From Chryseobacterium sp. SNU WT5 (GTDB lineage: Bacteria; Bacteroidota; Bacteroidia; Flavobacteriales; Weeksellaceae): a DNA stretch of 64,000 nt. Both the position numbers and the translations under genes were made by a program. This document shows positions 17,095 to 24,275 of the stretch, piece by piece. The stretch is taken from the NCBI RefSeq assembly GCF_007362475.1, contig NZ_CP041687.1, positions 2,356,001 through 2,420,000 on the forward strand. The letters are read 5' to 3'. Position 1 is the first letter of the stretch. Every line of letters begins with the position of its first letter. The notes beneath the pieces are model-generated. The model was given only the letters and a program-made list of their open reading frames with translations, was not told the DNA's origin and did not search any database.

Positions 17095-17187
17095 CTCCAC
17101 AGTTCATCTATTTTTAAACAGATTATTAGCAAGTAAATTTCTAAAATTTTAATTAAGATAAATTTGTCCGAATTAAAAAATAATGAT

Positions 17188-17195
17188 TACATTTG
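17188..17195 (+). promoter_or_regulatory. Promoter of ric (TTTG ... TACATTTG)
   Basis: A TTTG at 17163-17166 and TACATTTG at 17188-17195 are spaced 21 bases, matching the bacteroidete -33/-7 layout. The box lies 25 bases before the ATG at 17221 and argues against a TTG start at 17164. Confidence 0.65.
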
Positions 17196-17220
17196 TAGTA
17201 TAATTTTAAAAAAAGACAAG

Positions 17221-17934
17221 ATGTTAACTAAAGAGAAAACCATCGGCGAAATGGTCGCAGAAGATTTTAGAGCAGCACAAGTATTTCGCAAATATAAAAT
17301 TGATTTTTGTTGCAAAGGAAATAGAACGATTGAAGAAGCTTGCGAGAATAAAAAATTTCAAGCTGAGGAAATTTATAATGATCTGTCAAATGTTGCAAAT
17401 CTAAAATCAGCAGATATTGATTTTAATACGTGGCCTTTGGATTTATTAGCGGATTATGTTGAGAAAACTCATCACCGTTATGTTGAAGAAAATTCAACAG
17501 TACTGATCCAGTATTTAAATAAATTATGCAAAGTTCATGGAGACAGACATCCAGAATTATTTGAAATCACCAAAATGTTTACTGAAAGTGCACAGGAACT
17601 TGCTGCTCATATGAAGAAAGAAGAGTTAATTCTTTTTCCTTTCATTAAAAAAATGGTTGCTGCTAAACAAAGTGGGGAAGTTTTAGAAGCTCCAAGATTT
17701 GGTTCTGTTGAAAGTCCTGTAGCGATGATGAAGCATGAACATACTGTAGAAGGAGAACGTTTCGTGAAAATTGCTGAGTTAACGAATAACTATCAATTCC
17801 CTGATGACGCTTGTGGAACTTATCAAGTGACCTACAAAATGTTAGAAGACTTTGAAAAGGATTTGCACAAACATATTCACTTAGAAAACAATATTTTATT
17901 TCCAAAAGCAATCGCTTTAGAAAAAACATTCTAA
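17221..17934 (+). CDS. ric: Iron-sulfur cluster repair di-iron protein (RIC/ScdA/YtfE family)
   Basis: The 237-residue protein has the N-terminal ScdA/DUF542 domain (residues 1-60) with the signature Cys pair at 30-31 in KIDFCCKGNRTIEEAC, and a hemerythrin-like di-iron domain (about 78-232) with His/Glu ligands in EKTHHRYVEE, LAAHMKKEELILFPF, MKHEHTVEGE and HKHIHLENNILFP. Such proteins repair iron-sulfur clusters after nitric-oxide or oxidative damage. It sits next to the Rrf2/NsrR-like gene. The start at 17221 is chosen from the promoter position. A strong terminator follows. Confidence 0.93.
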   Translation: MLTKEKTIGEMVAEDFRAAQVFRKYKIDFCCKGNRTIEEACENKKFQAEEIYNDLSNVANLKSADIDFNTWPLDLLADYVEKTHHRYVEENSTVLIQYLNKLCKVHGDRHPELFEITKMFTESAQELAAHMKKEELILFPFIKKMVAAKQSGEVLEAPRFGSVESPVAMMKHEHTVEGERFVKIAELTNNYQFPDDACGTYQVTYKMLEDFEKDLHKHIHLENNILFPKAIALEKTF

Positions 17935-17957
17935 ACTAAATTTTCTGTTTTTTACTG

Positions 17958-17988
17958 AAATCCACTTCATTTCTTATGAGGTGGATTT
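17958..17988 (+). terminator. Terminator after ric
   Basis: A 13-bp stem (AAATCCACTTCAT with ATGAGGTGGATTT, one wobble) around TTCTT lies 24 bases after the stop. It can also serve the convergent ClC gene. Confidence 0.75.
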
Positions 17989-18059
17989 CTATTAAATGTT
18001 TAGCAGCTATGTGTTTTTTTTACTTTTACCTCCGTTGTGGTCCAAAAAAATGTTCTATT

Positions 18060-19340
18060 TTATGAGGCCGTTTTGGAACTCAGATAGAAGTCGTACGTAT
18101 AAACATTGTACGGGAGTAATTTCTTCGCAAATTGATAAGAAATAAAACAGCAAATCAAGATTGGGATAAAAAGATTGTATCCATCCGGGAGCAGATTACA
18201 AATCAAAACTACAGATGTGAAAGGGGCATATAAAGAAGCGGACAAGGTAACCGCAGCACCAAGTAATGCAAAATTTACAGCAATTAAATTCATTCCGAAA
18301 TAATTATTTCCAATAAAAGCGACCATCAAACCTAAAAAAGCTCCGGCCACGATACTCGGTGCAAAAACACCACCATCACCACCTGCCCCTAAAGTTAGAG
18401 ATGAAGCCAAAGGTTTTAAAATGGCCACAGCAAGCAGAAATAACACAGGTATTGCAGAAACAGAGGCTAAAGGTTCATCAAGAATTTCTCTTAATCCATG
18501 ATAGCTATCGCCATATAGGCTAGGGAAGAAAAAAATTAAACTCCCAACTGCAATAGCTCCTAAATTAACCCGAATAAAATTATTAGATATATTACTAAAG
18601 AGCTTTTTCATTCTTGTTACCAGAAATGTAAAATAGACAGATAGTGCACCTCCCAATAGACTTAATATTAAAAAGAAAGGGATAGCCGCATAATTCCAAC
18701 TGTTTACTTCGGTACTTAAAATTCTTTCAGAATCAAACATTTTAATAAAGACCCAACTAATTGCCGCTGAAGTAGTACAGGCAATTATAAGTGATTTTCT
18801 CATTTTTCTGGCAATGACTTCTAATGCAAATAGAAAACCAGCAATCGGGCTGGTGAACAGGATAGCGACTCCAGCGACAACACCGGCACATATTAGTTCA
18901 CGTTTATACATTCGAGCTGAAAATTCTTTTTCATATACATAATTTCCGATGGTCGCTGTTGCAACTACAGTTGAAACTTCTACACCGGTGGAGCCTCCAA
19001 AAATAACGGTAAGGAATCCGTTGATAAAGTGAGAGGGAATTTTGAAAAATGGCAAGTGATCTTTTCGTTGATCCAAAGTTTTATAGATTTCTGTAATTCC
19101 TTTATTTCTTCGATTTTGAAAAATATATTTTCTTAAAAAATAAATTGCAGTGATCCCAACCGATGGTAGAATTATAAACAGTGCAGAGTATTTCCCCGCT
19201 ATAGAATTGAAGAGGTAATGTTCAAAATGTTCCGTAAGATGTTTGAGCGCAAATGCCAATAAAGCACTTCCTAATCCTACAATAACAGATGCAATGATTA
19301 GCCTGAAATAATTTTGGGCAACGATTTTTTTTCTTTCCAA
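18060..19340 (-). CDS. ClC-family chloride channel/transporter-like protein
   Basis: The 426-residue membrane protein matches the ClC fold with many transmembrane helices and the conserved GAGGDGGVFAPS ion-pathway motif (about residue 320). Two other hallmark motifs are altered: GSGIP is replaced around NKGITEI (residues 79-85), and GREGP by G116-S-T-G-V120, so the gating glutamate position holds Thr118. This suggests a passive channel or an unusual anion specificity. The only in-frame start is TTG at 19340 (a stop lies four codons upstream), with AAGGAA as a likely ribosome-binding site. Substrate is unknown. Confidence 0.87.
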   Translation of the reverse strand: MERKKIVAQNYFRLIIASVIVGLGSALLAFALKHLTEHFEHYLFNSIAGKYSALFIILPSVGITAIYFLRKYIFQNRRNKGITEIYKTLDQRKDHLPFFKIPSHFINGFLTVIFGGSTGVEVSTVVATATIGNYVYEKEFSARMYKRELICAGVVAGVAILFTSPIAGFLFALEVIARKMRKSLIIACTTSAAISWVFIKMFDSERILSTEVNSWNYAAIPFFLILSLLGGALSVYFTFLVTRMKKLFSNISNNFIRVNLGAIAVGSLIFFFPSLYGDSYHGLREILDEPLASVSAIPVLFLLAVAILKPLASSLTLGAGGDGGVFAPSIVAGAFLGLMVAFIGNNYFGMNLIAVNFALLGAAVTLSASLYAPFTSVVLICNLLPDGYNLFIPILICCFISYQFAKKLLPYNVYTYDFYLSSKTAS

Positions 19341-19508
19341 GGGATTCCTTTAAGATGAGTAAAAATGAAATTCTTGTTTGTGATGAATAGTGTATGCTAT
19401 CATTGAACGCGTTACAAACAAAAATACAGTGTTGCAAATTTACGGAAAGTAAAATAAAATATTTAATTTCTGGTATAGAATCATTTCTAAAAAAAAGTAC
19501 AATACTAA

Positions 19509-20444
19509 CTATTTCAAAATCATCAACAGACTTCCTGTACTAATAATCACCCAAAGTACGATCGCCAGAAATAAAGGTTTCCAACTGATCGTTTTTAAAG
19601 TCTGAATGGATATAGTAGAACCAATAAAAAACAATGTTAAATTTAATCCGGATTTTGCGGCAGTCGTTGCGATATGGCTGAAATCATCAAAAATAGGGAA
19701 GTAGGTGTGTAGTAAAATAGCCATGATGAAATATCCGATAAACCACGGAATTTTCACTTTTGCTCCTTTTGTTTTAAACAATACCATCGTTAAAAGTGAC
19801 ATTGGAATAATCCATAATGCCCGGGATAATTTAACGGTCGTTGCAACTTTCAAGGCGATATCACCATACTTGTTTGCGGCACCAACAACAGAACTCGTAT
19901 CGTGAATTCCAATCGCACACCATAACCCAAATTGTTCCTGAGTCATATTTAATAAATGGCCGATTGCTGGATAAATAAATAATGCGATCGAATTTAAAGT
20001 GAATACAATTGCCAAGGCTAAAGAAATTTGTTTTGTGCTCGGTTTAATAATTGGTGTTACTGCAGCGATAGCGCTTCCCCCACAAATTGCAGTTCCCACT
20101 GACATTAAATAAGATAATGGTCTTTCAATTTTAAGTAATTTCCCCAGAAAATAACCCAGAACCATTACTGTAGTAATACTCATCATCGTTAAAGTGATTC
20201 CTTCTTTCCCAGCTTTTAACGCTTCGTCTAACTGTAATCCAAATCCCAGTCCGACAATCGATATTTGCAGTAAAAGATGAATGTATTTGTGAACTTTCTG
20301 CTCGTAAGGATTTCCGATGATGATCGTAAAAGCGATCCCTAAAGCTAACGCGACTGGGGAACTGGCGAAAGGAGAAACACAGAGTAGGACCAATAGAAAA
20401 AAGAATGTTTTTCGTAAAAGATCTATGTTTAAAGTGGTTTGCAT
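19509..20444 (-). CDS. YeiH-type putative sulfate exporter (UPF0324)
   Basis: The 311-residue integral membrane protein has about nine to ten hydrophobic helices and the family motifs GLGFGLQLDEALKAG, GTAICGGSAIAAVTPII (about residue 115) and GIHDTSSVVGAA (about residue 178). Members of this family are induced by a neighbouring LysR regulator and are proposed to export sulfite or related sulfonates, but the substrate is not firmly known. The LysR gene lies 80 bases upstream on the same strand, so the two form a regulator-transporter pair. Confidence 0.88.
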   Translation of the reverse strand: MQTTLNIDLLRKTFFFLLVLLCVSPFASSPVALALGIAFTIIIGNPYEQKVHKYIHLLLQISIVGLGFGLQLDEALKAGKEGITLTMMSITTVMVLGYFLGKLLKIERPLSYLMSVGTAICGGSAIAAVTPIIKPSTKQISLALAIVFTLNSIALFIYPAIGHLLNMTQEQFGLWCAIGIHDTSSVVGAANKYGDIALKVATTVKLSRALWIIPMSLLTMVLFKTKGAKVKIPWFIGYFIMAILLHTYFPIFDDFSHIATTAAKSGLNLTLFFIGSTISIQTLKTISWKPLFLAIVLWVIISTGSLLMILK

Positions 20445-20524
20445 TGTTTAAGTGATTTTTATAGAACAAATCTCCGCTTTTTATCATTCTAATTTTCATC
20501 ATATTTTGTTTTTGATTATAACAA

Positions 20525-21406
20525 TTAGTTATAATTAACAAATTTCATAAAAAGATGGATCAATTCTGACTGTTCTCCTTTCAAAGTAATAAAGTTAAAA
20601 TCCCTTTCAATACTGAAATTTTTAATATCAATAACGCTGAGTTGATTATTCTTCAGTTCCGGTAAAATTGTGCTGATTGATAAAAACGCCATCGCTTCAG
20701 AATGCAGTAAGTAATTTTTGATACTTTCGCTGCTCCCTAATTGCATGATAATCTGTAATTTTTTAAGTTCAATTCCGGATTTTTTTAATTGATTTTGAAT
20801 AAATTCCTGCGTTCCTGATCCTTGCTCTCTTATGATCAAATCGATATCGTACAAGTCTTTTATTTTAAAATTTTTATTCACCAAAGGATGATTTTCTTTA
20901 CAAACCAAAACGATTTCGTCTCGCTTGTATTTCTGATAATCAAAGTAAGAAGATTTGGATTCGCCTTCAACAATACCTAAATCTATTTGCCCGTTTTTTA
21001 ATAAAGTAGAAATATCTTCAGAATTATGGGTAACCAATTCGATATTGATGTCTTTATAATAAGAATTAAATTTCGCCAGGATTTCCGGTAAAATATATTG
21101 TGCAATCGTTGTACTCGCGCCGATTTTCAGTTTTCCTTTTTGCTGTTTATTGAGTTGAGAAATATCAAATTCAAGATCGCGGGAAAGGTTGCGGATCTTT
21201 TCTGCATAGTTCATTAAAATATGTCCGCTTTCTGTAAGTTGAATTGATGTTCCATTTCGGTTAAATAATCTGGTATTCAACTGATTCTCAATTTCTTTGA
21301 TATGTTTTGTTACTGCAGGCTGCGAAATGTTGAGTTCGTTTGCAGCTTTTGTAAAACTCAAACGGTTGGCAACGGTATAAAAAACTTTCAGGCGGTAATC
21401 AAACAT
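20525..21406 (-). CDS. LysR-family transcriptional regulator
   Basis: The 293-residue protein has an N-terminal LysR helix-turn-helix (residues 2-60, ANRLSFTKAANELNISQPAVTKH) and a periplasmic-binding-protein-like effector domain (about 88-290, KIGASTTIAQYILPEILAKF). The closest functional guess is the CysB/CbbR/YeiE-type group because the next gene is a YeiH-type exporter. A TACATTTG -7 box four bases before the ATG predicts a leaderless message. The effector is unknown. Confidence 0.92.
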   Translation of the reverse strand: MFDYRLKVFYTVANRLSFTKAANELNISQPAVTKHIKEIENQLNTRLFNRNGTSIQLTESGHILMNYAEKIRNLSRDLEFDISQLNKQQKGKLKIGASTTIAQYILPEILAKFNSYYKDINIELVTHNSEDISTLLKNGQIDLGIVEGESKSSYFDYQKYKRDEIVLVCKENHPLVNKNFKIKDLYDIDLIIREQGSGTQEFIQNQLKKSGIELKKLQIIMQLGSSESIKNYLLHSEAMAFLSISTILPELKNNQLSVIDIKNFSIERDFNFITLKGEQSELIHLFMKFVNYN

Positions 21407-21410
21407 AGTA

Positions 21411-21418
21411 CAAATGTA
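21411..21418 (-). promoter_or_regulatory. -7 element (TACATTTG) of lysR gene, near-leaderless
   Basis: TACATTTG on the minus strand is a perfect TAnnTTTG match, four bases before the ATG at 21406. Confidence 0.55.
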
Positions 21419-21429
21419 GAATAATGATA

Positions 21430-21639
21430 TTATTCTTTGGTTAAGGCTGAGCCTTTGTGCGCTGCAATATGATCGGTTTTGCTGCTTTTGATTTCATATT
21501 GTGGATTATCTTCGGTGCAGTGATGTGTATAACCTTTGTAAACAAAATCCTTGGTATGAACTTTAATAATCGTTCCTGAAACTCTCCCAGCTTCGGAATT
21601 CCAGCTGACTTTGTCGCCTACTTTAAATTTGTTTGCCAT
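21430..21639 (-). CDS. DUF2945/HVA1-family small protein
   Basis: The 69-residue protein matches the DUF2945 pattern: KVGDKVSWNSEAGRVSGTI near the start, an invariant TIIKVHTKDFVYKGY strand and NPQYEIKSSKTDHIAAHKGSAL at the end. The fold is a small beta-barrel (SH3-like) of unknown function, sometimes called hypervirulence-associated. It is 76 bases after the DUF488 gene on the same strand and may share its transcript. Confidence 0.85.
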   Translation of the reverse strand: MANKFKVGDKVSWNSEAGRVSGTIIKVHTKDFVYKGYTHHCTEDNPQYEIKSSKTDHIAAHKGSALTKE

Positions 21640-21714
21640 AATAATTTATTATATAATGATACAATTGTTATGTGAATATACTAGTTTTAATCAACTCTAA
21701 AAACCTTGACAAGG

Positions 21715-22257
21715 TTAGTCACTATTTTCTTCAGAATATAAAACTTGTTTTCCCACAACTCTCGCCGGAGCAGTGTAAGCGTGTTCAGTCGTTTTTCCCA
21801 ACGCCATTATGTGTAAAACTTCCCAACCTTTTGCTTTAAAATAATCTGAAACCATGGAACGGTGGCAGCGCCACCAAACTGCTTCTGAGCACATCATTGC
21901 AGTTGGATTTTTTAGTGCGTACTTTGCCAGTTCTGCGGCACCATTTGCAAAGGATTCAGTTTCCATATAGTCAGCGTAACCTTGAAAGGATTTATTGCGC
22001 CAAGTCGTGTTTTTTGAATCTTTTTTTGCCGGTCTTCTTCCGCCTAGATCTGCAATGTAAATATATTCAATTCCGTTTTCTTCTAATGATTTTTTCAACG
22101 CATCTTGATCAAACTGCGCATATTTCCTCGAACCCGGCAATCTTCGAATATCTGCGAGTATTTTAATGTCAAATGATTTCAACAATTCCAGAAATTCTTC
22201 GATCGTTCTGGTAGAATGACCTATAGTGTAGAGGGTGGGTTTTTCTGGTGATTTCAT
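21715..22257 (-). CDS. DUF488 domain protein
   Basis: The 180-residue protein starts with LYTIGHSTRTIEEFLELL and DIRRLPGSRKYAQFD (residues 9-48) and has CSEAVWWRCHRSMVSDYF (about 122-139), the defining motifs of DUF488 with its conserved Cys, Glu, Arg and His. Its biochemical role is not established; the conserved polar residues suggest an enzyme or nucleic-acid binder. It lies upstream of the DUF2945 gene on the same strand, and homologues are often near stress genes. A TAAATTTT box lies five bases before its start. Confidence 0.87.
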   Translation of the reverse strand: MKSPEKPTLYTIGHSTRTIEEFLELLKSFDIKILADIRRLPGSRKYAQFDQDALKKSLEENGIEYIYIADLGGRRPAKKDSKNTTWRNKSFQGYADYMETESFANGAAELAKYALKNPTAMMCSEAVWWRCHRSMVSDYFKAKGWEVLHIMALGKTTEHAYTAPARVVGKQVLYSEENSD

Positions 22258-22349
22258 TTTTAAAAATTTAAAATGTTTCTACAAGTTAAGGAATTTTAAA
22301 ATTTAATTAGGGTATTGGTCAAGTAGGAAATAGTTTCAATTGATGTAAA

Positions 22350-22456
22350 GAGCGATTGAAAAGATGGTTTGCGAACCTTCGTATACGAGACCCGTACGTA
22401 CGGTGGTGTGAGGGGTGCACTCCGTTCAATTATGAGCGGAGCCGTCTACTCGATTG
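22350..22456 (+). mobile_element. Group II intron remnant: domains V and VI with 3' end
   Basis: Domain V is seen at 22375-22407: lower stem, two-base CG bulge (22397-22398), upper stem TACG/CGTA and a five-base loop, with the strand GTACGTACGGTGG typical of bacterial D5. Domain VI is the hairpin CTCCG/CGGAG (22420-22441), followed by the 3'-end-like CCGTCTACTCGATTG. No reverse transcriptase or upstream domains are present. The catalytic-triad position reads CTT instead of (A/C)GC, so it should be inactive. A 5'-truncated copy is what incomplete target-primed reverse transcription would leave. Confidence 0.7.
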
Positions 22457-22470
22457 CCCACAGTATTTTT

Positions 22471-22842
22471 TCAATATCCTATTCCGCTAAATTTAGCAAA
22501 TGTTGTATCAGATTTGACTTCAAATTTTACCCATCGGTCAAGCGAGGCTCCATTTGTATAATATCCTCCACCACTCATTTCCTTTTTCCCGTTCGCACGA
22601 GTAAAAATCAGAGAATAAGCTCCGTCAGATTTATTATTCCGCATTGATAGGAATTCAGTCACACTTTCATTCGGTTCTATTTGGTCGATCCTTATCACAT
22701 CCAAATTTTCAGATGTGGTAAACTCCACATTAGTAATCGGTTCGTTTGAGTTGTTCTTAATTTTCATTTCAATTCCGTTTTCTTTGAATATAAAACACGA
22801 GTTCAAAGTCAGAATTATCATTATTGCGAGCAAGTTTTTAAT
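22471..22842 (-). CDS. Small lipoprotein lacking an ATG start
   Basis: Translating from an ATT codon at 22842 gives a perfect lipoprotein signal (IKNLLAIMIILTLNSC, Cys at residue 16) and a ~108-residue mature protein, beta-rich, with a conserved-looking NSNEPITNVEFTTSENLD segment. No ATG lies before the Cys except one eight codons from it, too late for a signal peptide. A TTG further upstream (22884) would place the transketolase terminator inside the coding sequence. Either ATT or TTG (22833) is used, or the start codon is lost. No family recognised. Confidence 0.5.
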   Translation of the reverse strand: MKNLLAIMIILTLNSCFIFKENGIEMKIKNNSNEPITNVEFTTSENLDVIRIDQIEPNESVTEFLSMRNNKSDGAYSLIFTRANGKKEMSGGGYYTNGASLDRWVKFEVKSDTTFAKFSGIGY

Positions 22843-22848
22843 AAAAAA

Positions 22849-22868
22849 AACACGCCTTTCGACGTGTT
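22849..22868 (-). terminator. Terminator after transketolase C-subunit
   Basis: AACACG/CGTGTT with an 8-base loop, followed on the minus strand by a T-run, begins 23 bases after the transketolase stop. It ends just before the next gene's putative ATT start, which is therefore served by little or no upstream room. Confidence 0.8.
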
Positions 22869-22890
22869 TCAAAAATATTTTCAAAAGAAA

Positions 22891-23838
22891 TTACCTCTTC
22901 ATAATTCTCTTCACCGCTGCTTGAACAGCGTCAGAATCAATTCCGTATTTTTTCATGAGTTCTGCTGGTGTGGCAGATTCTCCGAATGTGTCGTTTACGG
23001 CCACAAATTCCTGGATTGTTGGTCTTTTTCTGGACAACATTCCGGCAACGGATTCTCCTAAACCTCCGATGTAATTATGCTCTTCAGCAGTTACGATTCT
23101 TCCAGTTTTTTCAACGGATTTTAAGATGATCTCTTCGTCCAAAGGCTTGATGGTATGAATGTTAATTACCTCGCAAGAAATTCCTTCTTTCTCTAAGGCA
23201 TCTGCAGCCAATAAAGATTCCCAAACTAAATGTCCGGTTGCTACGATGGTAACGTCGGTTCCTTCCTGAAGCATTATTCCTTTTCCGATTTCGAAAGGCA
23301 TGTCTTCTGGAATGAAAACCGGAACAACTGGTCGTCCGAATCTTAAATAAACCGGTCCGTCGAAATCGGCGATGGCTAGAGTTGCTGCTTTGGTTTGGTT
23401 ATAATCGCAAGTGTTGATCACGGTCATTCCGGGAAGCATTTTCATCATTCCGATATCTTCTAAAACCTGGTGTGTTGCGCCATCTTCACCTAAAGTTAAT
23501 CCTGCGTGAGAGGCGCAGATCTTTACATTTTTGTTAGAATATGCGATGGACTGACGAATCTGGTCATAAACTCTTGAAGTAGAAAAGTTCGCGAAAGTTC
23601 CGGTGAAAGGAATTTTTCCGTTGATGGTTAAACCGGCAGCGATACCCATCATGTTGGCCTCTGCAATTCCGACCTGGAAAAAACGTTCTGGTGCTTTTTC
23701 AATGAATTTCTCCATTTTCAAAGAACCGATAAGGTCGGCACAAAGTGCTACAACGTTTGGGTTTTTATCTGCTAATTCTGCCAAGCCGGCACCGAATCCG
23801 CTTCTTGTATCTTTTTGTTCTGTATAAGTATATTTCAT
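22891..23838 (-). CDS. Transketolase, C-terminal subunit
   Basis: The 315-residue protein carries the pyrimidine-binding and C-terminal domains of transketolase: SGFGAGLAELADKNPNV at the N-terminus, the catalytic Glu region RFFQVGIAEANMMGIAAGLT (about 52-71), GDGATHQVLEDIGMM equivalents near 118-132 and the C-terminal swivel domain. Together with the N-terminal subunit gene upstream it forms an alpha2-beta2-like enzyme moving two-carbon units with thiamine diphosphate in the pentose phosphate pathway. A 437-bp repeat-rich gap separates the two subunit genes on the same strand. Confidence 0.93.
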   Translation of the reverse strand: MKYTYTEQKDTRSGFGAGLAELADKNPNVVALCADLIGSLKMEKFIEKAPERFFQVGIAEANMMGIAAGLTINGKIPFTGTFANFSTSRVYDQIRQSIAYSNKNVKICASHAGLTLGEDGATHQVLEDIGMMKMLPGMTVINTCDYNQTKAATLAIADFDGPVYLRFGRPVVPVFIPEDMPFEIGKGIMLQEGTDVTIVATGHLVWESLLAADALEKEGISCEVINIHTIKPLDEEIILKSVEKTGRIVTAEEHNYIGGLGESVAGMLSRKRPTIQEFVAVNDTFGESATPAELMKKYGIDSDAVQAAVKRIMKR

Positions 23839-23863
23839 GAGGATTTTTACTTTTTAATTATGG

Positions 23864-23942
23864 ACTCATGGAACCTGACGGTTTCATGACAACTTTTAAT
23901 TTTTTTTAACTGAGTCATTGAACCTTGCGGTTTCATGACTTT
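23864..23942 (-). repeat. Two tandem hairpins upstream of transketolase C-subunit
   Basis: Hairpin A (23866-23889; TCATGGAACC with GGTTTCATGA, loop TGAC) and hairpin B (23915-23938; TCATTGAACC with GGTTTCATGA, loop TTGC) are near-identical and spaced 49 bases apart. They lie 28 bases before the start codon. The loop and stem changes are partly compensatory, so the structure may matter. Confidence 0.7.
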
Positions 23943-24019
23943 TTTTGATGTTTTTATTTCTCGATTTTGTTCGAATTTTAATAGGTATTCCGTATTTTAA
24001 ATGATAAAAATTTTAACGA

Positions 24020-24124
24020 AAAGGACGCAAAGTTTTTTTATAAATATGCTTTTAATTATGTTCGCAAAGGCGTTTGACTTCGTTGAATCTTCGATTTTAT
24101 TTAGCAAGGTTCGCAAAGAATTTT
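24020..24124 (+). repeat. Degenerate CGCAAAG repeat spacer
   Basis: CGCAAAG occurs at 24026, 24063 and 24112 in an AT-rich spacer, with TTCGCAAAG in the last two. Such loosely repeated CTTTGCG words are, as I recall, common between genes in this group of bacteria. No gene is seen in it. Confidence 0.4.
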
Positions 24125-24184
24125 AGTTATTGCGAATCATGGTAATTACTTTTTAATAGCGAGTGTTCTAATTATAAATAACCT

Positions 24185-24268
24185 GCAGCCCGGCCTGAGT
24201 GGAGCTCTTTTTTGTTTTTTGAATAAAAAATAAAAAAAGCGGGAACGGAGGACGGAATTGTCTGCCCA
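24185..24268 (+). repeat. Structured intergenic element (copy 2 of a family)
   Basis: A GC-rich block (CAGCCCGGCCTGAGTGGAGC), an AT hairpin (CTTTTTTGTTTTTTG pairing with AAAAAATAAAAAAAG) and a second GC-rich block (GCGGGAACGGAGGACGGAA) follow each other. The order matches the element at 62061-62135 read on the minus strand. No coding content. It ends 8 bases before the N-subunit stop region and could act as its terminator. Confidence 0.6.
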
Positions 24269-24275
24269 AATTATT

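Noticed and set aside
17095-17187. NsrR operator upstream of RIC
   Set aside because: The AT-rich sequence has no clear inverted repeat matching a known NsrR box.
17164-17220. TTG start extending RIC by 19 residues
   Set aside because: The promoter boxes lie inside this extension and the family starts at the later ATG.
23866-23938. Hairpin pair as a two-repeat CRISPR
   Set aside because: Only two units, imperfect copies, no cas genes and hairpins typical of RNA structure rather than spacers.
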